A stretch of DNA of 64,000 nucleotides from Christensenellaceae bacterium (lineage in GTDB: Bacteria > Bacillota > Clostridia > Christensenellales > CAG-138). The stretch spans positions 21,448-85,447 of the forward strand of contig JAFLSU010000006.1 in NCBI GenBank assembly GCA_022510765.1. Reading direction: 5' to 3'. Under the pieces are notes generated by a model. That model had not been told where the DNA came from, searched no databases, and saw only the letters and a list, made by a program, of their open reading frames with translations. This document shows, piece after piece, positions 57,328 to 64,000 of this stretch; position 1 is the first letter of the stretch; every line of letters begins with the position of its first letter. The position numbers and the translations under genes were made by a program.

Positions 57328-57361
57328 ATACCGACCGATAGCGTGCGCTTTCGGTCGGTAT
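57328..57361 (+). terminator. Rho-independent terminator
   Basis: ATACCGACCGA ... TCGGTCGGTAT followed by TGCTGTTTCTT. Confidence 0.75.
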
Positions 57362-57409
57362 TGCTGTTTCTTAATTCTTTATTTAAAACCTTGTACATAC
57401 AATGTCGGT

Positions 57410-57730
57410 ATGAGGGACGATAATAAAAACGATAATAAAAATGTCGATACGCGAATTAAAAGCCGTGCTAACGCGGGAAGCAGGGTATTATCAAGGCTCG
57501 ACCTCCCCGAGGACGCTTCGGGAGCCGAGCCGTGCGTGAGGATGTTCGGGACGAACAGTCTTTGGGTCGAAAACCATAGGGGTGTGCTGGAGCTTGGCAG
57601 AAAAACCATTCGGCTTTATACCTCCATAGGCGTGCTTCGCATCACGGGGGAGGATCTGGATGTCAGGCTTGCTGACCGTGAAACCGTGCGCTGCGATGGC
57701 CTTATAAAAAGCGTGGAATACGAAATCTGA
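57410..57730 (+). CDS. yqfC: YqfC-like sporulation protein
   Basis: VRMFGTNSLWVENHRGVLELGRKTIRLYTSIGVLRITGEDLDVR; located directly before yqfD. Confidence 0.85.
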   Translation: MRDDNKNDNKNVDTRIKSRANAGSRVLSRLDLPEDASGAEPCVRMFGTNSLWVENHRGVLELGRKTIRLYTSIGVLRITGEDLDVRLADRETVRCDGLIKSVEYEI

Positions 57731-57751
57731 CTGATTTGGGTAATAAAGTAT

Positions 57752-58912
57752 ATGCATCTATGGAAATTTACTCGCGGATATGTTAAAATCAGACTGTACT
57801 GTGACCGCCCTGAGCGAATGGTCAATCTGCTGCTTGCCGAGGGCATATGCCTGCATAGCATCGGTCGAATGAGCTTGCACGAGCTTACCGCCATCGTAAG
57901 GCTCAAATTCTTTATGCAACTATGTGAGATAGTCGGTGCTCATGGCGGCGATGTAAGCCTGATCGAGGAGCATGGTTTACCCGTATACCTGAAGCTCCTT
58001 AAAAGCCGTCCGATGCTCGCAATAACACTCATAATCGGCTTCATTTCCATCCTGTTTGCGTCACGCCGCATATTCATCATAAACGCGGTCGGATGCGACG
58101 GCGTCAGCGAGGAGAAAGTACTCAATGTTCTATACGAACATGGTGTGAGCGTCGGAGTTGGTCAAGCCGAACTCGAAATTAAGGACTTAAGCAAGGCGGT
58201 TCTTGATTCGGATGATAGGATAGGTTTTGCCGATGTCCGGGTGAACGGCGTGGTGCTTACCGCTGTAATTCGCGAGGTAAATTCCATCGTGCTGCCTGAA
58301 GGCGATGATGCCCCATCGAGCATATACGCCGATAAGGACTGCGTCATAGTTTCCATCGTTGCGGAGGACGGAAATGCCGTCGTAAAAAACGGGCAGGCCG
58401 TTAAGCGGGGGCAAACGCTGGTGAGCGGTGATATTACCCCGGAGGGTGCGGAAACTCCCGTTAAGGTGCGGTCGAAAGCGACCATTTTTGGGCAAGTCGC
58501 ATATCGGTTCTCGGTCGAAATAAAACCTACGGCAGCAAGGCTTGTGCGCAGCGGGAACAGTTGTGATTATACAAAGATCATGGCTTTCGGCATAGGCGTT
58601 GGCTCCGATACGCCTTATGATCAATTCGAAGTGGAAGTGACCAAAGCAAGATGGTTCGATGCGTGCGGATTGCCGATTTCGGTATGCTCTGGGCAAGCGT
58701 ATGAACTGGTTTCGGGTGAGGCCACCCTTGATGAGAGAACGATGCGCGAAACCGCCTTGGCGGAGGCGGATGCTCTTATTCGTGACACGGTATCCACGGA
58801 TGCCAGGATCATTATGAAAACCACAGATTTTGTTTGGCAGGACGATGGATCGCTCTTAGCGGTCGTCAGAATACAGACGATAGAAAAAATTGGATATTCG
58901 AGGTACATATGA
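57752..58912 (+). CDS. yqfD: Sporulation protein YqfD
   Basis: GYVKIRLYCDRPERMVNLLLAEGICLHSI..., TM segment, synteny yqfC-yqfD-phoH. Confidence 0.9.
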   Translation: MHLWKFTRGYVKIRLYCDRPERMVNLLLAEGICLHSIGRMSLHELTAIVRLKFFMQLCEIVGAHGGDVSLIEEHGLPVYLKLLKSRPMLAITLIIGFISILFASRRIFIINAVGCDGVSEEKVLNVLYEHGVSVGVGQAELEIKDLSKAVLDSDDRIGFADVRVNGVVLTAVIREVNSIVLPEGDDAPSSIYADKDCVIVSIVAEDGNAVVKNGQAVKRGQTLVSGDITPEGAETPVKVRSKATIFGQVAYRFSVEIKPTAARLVRSGNSCDYTKIMAFGIGVGSDTPYDQFEVEVTKARWFDACGLPISVCSGQAYELVSGEATLDERTMRETALAEADALIRDTVSTDARIIMKTTDFVWQDDGSLLAVVRIQTIEKIGYSRYI

Positions 58913-59979
58913 GCGCAGATTTGTTTGGTGAATCCCCCGCGTCGGGAGTGGTAATGGCTAATTCGATGGATGAAATCATCCGTCTTTTTGGCGTGTTCGA
59001 TGAAAACCTGAAAATCATCGAAGCGGAAACTGCCGCTGCGATAAGAGCCGATGCCGATTGCATAAAGATAACAGGTACGGAAGAAGCGGTCGAAGTCGCG
59101 AAAAACGTGATTGAAAAGCTGCTTGCGCTCATTCGCCGCAGCGAAAACATCGACAGAGGGCGGATAAGGTATGCCATAGATCTTGCAAGAGAGGGTAATT
59201 CCGAACTCATACTCGAGCTTGCCGATGATGTGATCGCGTTCACAAACAAGGGCAAGCAGATAAAGTGCAAGACTCTTGGACAGAAAAAATACATAAATGC
59301 CCTAAAACATAATACCGTCGTGTTCGGCGTAGGCCCCGCGGGAACGGGCAAAACGTATCTTGCCGTCGCAATGGCTGTGCTTGCTTATAAAAACAAGGAA
59401 GTCAGCAGGATCATCCTCACAAGACCCGCCGTTGAAGCGGGTGAAAAGCTTGGCTTCCTCCCTGGCGATCTTCAAAACAAGGTCGATCCCTATCTGCGTC
59501 CATTGTATGACGCTTTATATGATTTCCTGGGAGCGGAGAATTTTAGGATTCTATCCGAACGCGGTATCATCGAGGTCGCGCCGCTTGCGTATATGAGAGG
59601 ACGCACGTTGAACGATGCCTATATCATACTTGACGAAGCGCAGAACTGTACGATCGAACAGATGAAGATGTTCCTTACGCGATTCGGAGAAGGATCGAGG
59701 GTCGTTGTAACTGGCGATATTACACAAATCGACCTCCCCATCGAGAAAAAGAGCGGGCTTATCCATGCTCTTAGGATTCTAAACGATGTCGAAGGTATCG
59801 GCGTGGTTCATCTTACGGCGCGTGACGTGGTGCGCCATGAAATGGTGCAACGGATAGTCAGAGCATATGAAAAAGCGGCCGAGAGGGCGGCTGAACGGAA
59901 CGCAGAGCGGAACAATGAGCGGAACGCTGAACGGAACGCAGAGCGCAATAACACGCGAAACTTCGATCAAAACGGCTGA
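58909..59979 (+). CDS. phoH: PhoH-family ATPase with repetitive Arg/Asn/Glu-rich C-terminal tail
   Basis: VFGVGPAGTGKTYLAVAMAV, ILTRPAVEAGEKLGFLPGDLQNKVDPYLRPLYDAL, LDEAQNCTIEQMKMFLTRFGEGSRVVVTGDITQIDLP. Confidence 0.95.
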   Translation: MSADLFGESPASGVVMANSMDEIIRLFGVFDENLKIIEAETAAAIRADADCIKITGTEEAVEVAKNVIEKLLALIRRSENIDRGRIRYAIDLAREGNSELILELADDVIAFTNKGKQIKCKTLGQKKYINALKHNTVVFGVGPAGTGKTYLAVAMAVLAYKNKEVSRIILTRPAVEAGEKLGFLPGDLQNKVDPYLRPLYDALYDFLGAENFRILSERGIIEVAPLAYMRGRTLNDAYIILDEAQNCTIEQMKMFLTRFGEGSRVVVTGDITQIDLPIEKKSGLIHALRILNDVEGIGVVHLTARDVVRHEMVQRIVRAYEKAAERAAERNAERNNERNAERNAERNNTRNFDQNG

Positions 59980-60057
59980 TTAGTTGCATCGTAAGACATT
60001 GTATGGAATAGCAAAACCAACGAGCAAAAATCCGGAACAAACGATTAGGGCCGAATA

Positions 60058-61554
60058 ATGGAGGTTGATATGCCAAAGCGAAGATACAATTATAACGAAC
60101 TCAGAATTCGACCGGTCGTTGCCGGCTCAATAATAGCGATCGTAACAGTGATCGTATTCTTTGCGTGCTACCTCCGCCTGTCCGGAACGTATTCATTTTA
60201 TAACTTGCCAGATGCTGCGACCGGCGGTGAGCCAATGTCCTTATCGATGATAGCTGCCGTATGCGGCGTTTCATCGATCGTGATCATGCTCGTTTTCGGT
60301 GCGTATCTCTACTTTTGCGAAAGACAGGTCTTTGTCGGGTTAAAAAAGCTGCTTATCGTCTGTACGCTTATGACCCTATCCACCGCATTGAGCGCACTGA
60401 TGACATTCGTCTCGGGCTGCTTCACGGCAGTGATGCTCGCAGTGATACTTGTAGGGACGCTCGTGAACAAACGCCTTGCCTATTCCATTGTACTCGTCAT
60501 GTCGTCAATCGTCGGAATCATGGCTTTGAATACGGCTGGCAGCGGCATCCATAATGGTTCCATCTCTATCATGATCTCGCTCGCCTTGGGCGGTTTTGCA
60601 ACGGTATTCGCGCTCAACCTCAAGCACGGAAGAAGCATACCTATCATCGCAGGCGTTGCAGGCGGAGCGGTCTCCGCAGTTGCTTTTATGTGTGTACAAG
60701 CTATCGACTATATTCGATTTTCGGACATGCTCGTTCCGTCGATATGGCTGTTCGCAAGCTGCCTGCTCTGCGGCATAATCTCAACCGGACTTATGCCGGT
60801 TTTTGAAAATCTATTCGATATATCAACGGATGCAAGGCTTAATGAGCTTATGAACAATAATAATTCGCTTCTGAAACGTCTCATGATAGAGGCTCCGGGA
60901 ACCTACCACCATTCGATGCTTGTGGGCACGCTTGCCGAATCCGCTGCGGAAGCAATAGGCGCAAATCCAATTCTTTGCAAGGCGGCAGGATACTATCACG
61001 ATGTCGGTAAGCTCCGCAGCCCCATCCATTTCAGAGAGAATCAGCGCGACTACAACATACACGATGATCTGCCTCCACTCGAAAGCGCCCAGCGCATCAT
61101 TGCGCATCAAAAGGATGGAGTAACGCTGCTCACAAAGCATAAGCTGCCAGCCGATGTGATAAGGATAGCGGCCGAACACCATGGCGATTCACTGGTCGTG
61201 TTCTTCTATGGCAAGGCCATTCAGGAGGCGGGCGCAAAGAAGAGGGTCGATGAATCGGAATACAGGTATTGCGCGCCCAAACCCTCAACCAAGGAAAGCG
61301 GCATAATCATGCTTGCCGACTGCTGCGAAGCTGCAGTTCGCTCGATAAAGCAGCCCACACAGGAGCTTATCGAAGCAAAGGTTCGGGATGTCATCGGAAA
61401 CATATGGCTCAAACAAAACGGTGCATTGAGCGAAGCACCGTTGACTGCAAAGGACATTTCTTTGATTGAACGCTGTTTTATCAATGCGCTGTCGGCGCAG
61501 TACCATGAGCGGATAGAGTATCCCGATTTGGAGGATGTTGAGAATGCAAAATGA
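60058..61554 (+). CDS. PgpH/YqfF-like membrane HD phosphodiesterase (short form)
   Basis: Multiple TM segments then LMIEAPGTYHHSMLVGTLAESAAEAIGANPILCKAAGYYHDVGKL...AEHHGDS. Followed by ybeY. Confidence 0.88.
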   Translation: MEVDMPKRRYNYNELRIRPVVAGSIIAIVTVIVFFACYLRLSGTYSFYNLPDAATGGEPMSLSMIAAVCGVSSIVIMLVFGAYLYFCERQVFVGLKKLLIVCTLMTLSTALSALMTFVSGCFTAVMLAVILVGTLVNKRLAYSIVLVMSSIVGIMALNTAGSGIHNGSISIMISLALGGFATVFALNLKHGRSIPIIAGVAGGAVSAVAFMCVQAIDYIRFSDMLVPSIWLFASCLLCGIISTGLMPVFENLFDISTDARLNELMNNNNSLLKRLMIEAPGTYHHSMLVGTLAESAAEAIGANPILCKAAGYYHDVGKLRSPIHFRENQRDYNIHDDLPPLESAQRIIAHQKDGVTLLTKHKLPADVIRIAAEHHGDSLVVFFYGKAIQEAGAKKRVDESEYRYCAPKPSTKESGIIMLADCCEAAVRSIKQPTQELIEAKVRDVIGNIWLKQNGALSEAPLTAKDISLIERCFINALSAQYHERIEYPDLEDVENAK

Positions 61555-62032
61555 AATGGATTTTATAAATCTGACATGCGTTGGATATGACGCAACGGAT
61601 GCCCAGATCGAAGCTGTGCGTACTGCCGTTCGTGCTGCGCTTTCGGCTGAAGCCGCGCCCGATCGCTTCGTCTCCGTAGTGCTTACGGATGACGATACGA
61701 TCCATGAGTATAATAGGGATTATAGAAATGTCGATAGAGCGACCGATGTGCTCAGCTTCCCGGCGGACGAGGGTGACCCCCTGCTTGCTCCGCCCGACGG
61801 TTTCTTGGGCGATATAATGATTTCCGTTCCAAGGGCGGCGGAGCAGGGACAAAGCCTCGGACATTCGACCGAGAGGGAGCTAATGTTCCTGAGCGTACAC
61901 GGGGTTCTTCATTTGCTTGGATATGACCATATCGAACCCGAGGATGAGGCAATAATGCTCCAAAAGCAGCGCGAAATTATGTCGGGCATCTTAGAAATAA
62001 TCGAAAGGCATGGAAATCAAAATGGCATATAA
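61544..62032 (+). CDS. ybeY: Endoribonuclease YbeY
   Basis: NRDYRNVDRATDVLSFP, LGDIMIS, FLSVHGVLHLLGYDHIEPEDE. GGAGG upstream. Confidence 0.95.
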   Translation: MQNEMDFINLTCVGYDATDAQIEAVRTAVRAALSAEAAPDRFVSVVLTDDDTIHEYNRDYRNVDRATDVLSFPADEGDPLLAPPDGFLGDIMISVPRAAEQGQSLGHSTERELMFLSVHGVLHLLGYDHIEPEDEAIMLQKQREIMSGILEIIERHGNQNGI

Positions 62033-62921
62033 ATCCGGCTTTATAACGATAATCGGTTCCCCTAACGTCGGGAAATCCACCCTTATGAACCTTATGGTAG
62101 GGCAAAAGATAAGCATCGTTTCCGATAGAGCGCAGACGACCCGAAACAAGATATTGGGCGTAGTATCAAGGAAGGACTATCAAATCATCTTCATAGATAC
62201 GCCCGGTGTGACTGCGCCCAAGAATCGCCTCGGAGAATACATGCTGAAGGTAGCCTATGATGCGATAAACGAGGTCGAAGCCGTGCTTCTGATGATCGAT
62301 GCGTCCAAGGGAATAAAGGAAAAGGATGAATTGCTGCTCTCCCAACTGCGTGATAGAGTTGGCCGTACCCCTGTTATTGCGGCCATCAATAAGACCGACC
62401 TTGTGAGCCTTGGTGACATTGATGAGATAACCGAGCGACTGCAGCGTGAAGAATGGATTAGCTCCATTATCCCGATAAGCGCAGCAAACGGACGCAATGT
62501 CGATAAGCTTGAAAAGGCTATATTTGAATACTTGGTCGAGGGGCCGCAATACTTCCCCGATGATATGGTGACGGATCAGCCCATGTGGGCAATCTGCTCG
62601 GAAATGATTCGTGAAAACGTTTTAAAGCTGCTTAGGCAGGAGATACCCCACGGTATAGGGGTCGGTATGGATAAGATCCAGCTTCGCGATGACGGCATTC
62701 ATGACGTGCTTGCAACCATCTACTGCGAGAGGGAATCCCACAAGGGCATCGTTATAGGACGAAACGGCAGTATGCTCAAGCGCATCGGCACGGAATCCAG
62801 GCACGACATAGAGTGGTTGTTCGGGACGAAGGTCAACCTACAGCTCTGGGTCAAGGTTCGCCCCGATTGGAGGAACAGCGCGTCCGCACTCAGGGAGTTT
62901 GGCTTCGATCCGAATTTTTGA
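62022..62921 (+). CDS. era: GTPase Era
   Basis: GFITIIGSPNVGKSTLMNLMVGQKISIVSDRAQTTRNKILGV, DTPG, NKTD, C-terminal KH region. Confidence 0.97.
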   Translation: MAYKSGFITIIGSPNVGKSTLMNLMVGQKISIVSDRAQTTRNKILGVVSRKDYQIIFIDTPGVTAPKNRLGEYMLKVAYDAINEVEAVLLMIDASKGIKEKDELLLSQLRDRVGRTPVIAAINKTDLVSLGDIDEITERLQREEWISSIIPISAANGRNVDKLEKAIFEYLVEGPQYFPDDMVTDQPMWAICSEMIRENVLKLLRQEIPHGIGVGMDKIQLRDDGIHDVLATIYCERESHKGIVIGRNGSMLKRIGTESRHDIEWLFGTKVNLQLWVKVRPDWRNSASALREFGFDPNF

Positions 62922-63069
62922 AGCTGACTGCATTCTTGACGTTTGCGGCATTTGCTTCACCCGCAGGATTATCTCCTGCATGGCGGTAGTTTAAATAGTC
63001 CGAAACGCTTCCGCTGTGGGCGAATTTCAGCCACAGATCATTCTTGTTTATGGTATGATTTTCGTTCAT
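62890..63069 (-). CDS. YqzL-like small protein, antisense between era and recO
   Basis: MNENHTINKNDLWLKFAHSGSVSDYLNYRHAG; GGGAGG 7-8 nt before ATG on the minus strand. Confidence 0.6.
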   Translation of the reverse strand: MNENHTINKNDLWLKFAHSGSVSDYLNYRHAGDNPAGEANAANVKNAVSFKNSDRSQTP

Positions 63070-63134
63070 GGCACACCTCCCGTATACTCTTAGTATCCCC
63101 AATGGCGGGCGGAAAAGCCCCTGCAATATTTGGA

Positions 63135-63860
63135 ATGGCATTTGAAACGATCAGCGGAATAGTTCTCAAATATACCAACTATCGTGACAACGATCGCATA
63201 TTGTCCCTGCTTACGAGGGATAGGGGGCTTGTTTCGGTCACTGCAAGAGCCTGCCGCAAGCAGAACAGTGCGCTTGCCGCCGTATGCGAACCTTGCTGCT
63301 ATGGAGAATTTGTGGTATACGGGCGCGGAACGGTATTGTATGTTTCAAATGCCACCCTGCTCGAGTCATTCTATCCAATACGGGAGGACTACGATAAGTT
63401 TGCGAGCGCAATGCAGATAGCACATATGACTCAAATGCTTGCATATAACAGGCTGTCTATCGAAGATCTGTTCACTTTATGCTATCATGCACTTACTTTT
63501 ATCGCTTACGGAGAACAGAATCCTATAGATATCGAGCTTTGCTTTGCCGTAAAGCTCCTGAAGCTTGCAGGATACGAGCCAACGCTCACAAACTGCGTTT
63601 CGTGTGGAAAGGATCTTCGCAGAAAGACCGACATCTACTTCTCAAAGGCTCAGGGGGGCGCAATGTGCGACTACTGCGGCGCTGGGTGCAGGAGCGTATC
63701 GGCTCTCTCGCTCGAAGCCATCAGGCGTATGCTCTTGCTCCCATTGCCGGACATGGGTAAGGTGCGCCTGCCCGAGCGGGTAAGAAACGAACTTGATACC
63801 GTCATTTATGACTATGCCGAGTACGTTTTCGAGCAAACGATAAAGCTGCGCGGAAGATAA
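63135..63860 (+). CDS. recO: DNA repair protein RecO (alternative start 63102)
   Basis: MAFETISGIVLKYTNYRDNDRILSLLTRDRGLVSVTARACRK; CVSCGKDL...GGAMCDYC zinc motif; downstream of era. Confidence 0.93.
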   Translation: MAFETISGIVLKYTNYRDNDRILSLLTRDRGLVSVTARACRKQNSALAAVCEPCCYGEFVVYGRGTVLYVSNATLLESFYPIREDYDKFASAMQIAHMTQMLAYNRLSIEDLFTLCYHALTFIAYGEQNPIDIELCFAVKLLKLAGYEPTLTNCVSCGKDLRRKTDIYFSKAQGGAMCDYCGAGCRSVSALSLEAIRRMLLLPLPDMGKVRLPERVRNELDTVIYDYAEYVFEQTIKLRGR

Positions 63861-63890
63861 TGCTCGACAAAATATATTATTAAAATAGGG

Positions 63891-63919
63891 TTGCAAAACG
63901 CTTCCCATCGCAGTATAAT
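63891..63919 (+). promoter_or_regulatory. Strong sigma-A promoter for tRNA
   Basis: TTGCAA (63891-63896), 17 bp, TATAAT (63914-63919). Confidence 0.8.
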
Positions 63920-63948
63920 GTAATGCGTTCGAAAGAACGAACAGTTAT

Positions 63949-64000
63949 TCCTCCTTAGCTCAGTCGGTAGAGCATGCGGCTGTTAACCGCAGTGTCGTTG
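63949..64000 (+). tRNA. tRNA-Asn(GTT), 3' end truncated by the window
   Basis: TCCTCCT-TA-GCTC-AGTCGGTA-GAGC; anticodon arm TGCGG-CTGTTAA-CCGCA. Confidence 0.92.

Noticed and set aside
1-64000. CRISPR arrays, prophage, transposons, integrons, rRNA
   Set aside because: Read for direct-repeat arrays and for transposase, integrase or phage-structural motifs in the ORF list. None seen. The only mobile-like candidate is the 91-bp inverted-repeat element.

Overview
This window looks like a chromosomal segment of a spore-forming, Clostridia-like Firmicute. Most of it is housekeeping genes in recognisable bacterial clusters. These are fmt-def; larE-larB-larC (nickel-pincer cofactor); rpsF-ssb-rpsR; glnS; a decarboxylase-holB-ricT cluster; ispF/ispD/RqcP-like; rmuC; lpdA; a flotillin; serC-serA; rpmB-glyS; and yqfC-yqfD-phoH-pgpH-ybeY-era-recO, followed by the start of a tRNA-Asn. 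I saw no transposase, integrase, phage gene, CRISPR array or rRNA. The most notable accessory content is two large HD-phosphohydrolase + GHKL (HSP90-like) ATPase fusion proteins, about 985 and 911 aa. They are solitary, divergent from each other, and each has its own recognisable promoter. Other points of interest are: a stand-alone Spo0A C-terminal-domain protein beside CotF-like spore coat genes that carry a near-consensus sigma-G/F promoter; a YqzL-like ORF antisense between era and recO; a PgpH-like HD protein lacking the large extracellular domain; an alpha/beta-hydrolase/acyltransferase fusion; a dockerin-bearing secreted protein; a lar operon without larA; and several palindromic or structured non-coding elements. 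All calls come from reading the sequence and the supplied ORF track. No database search was run.
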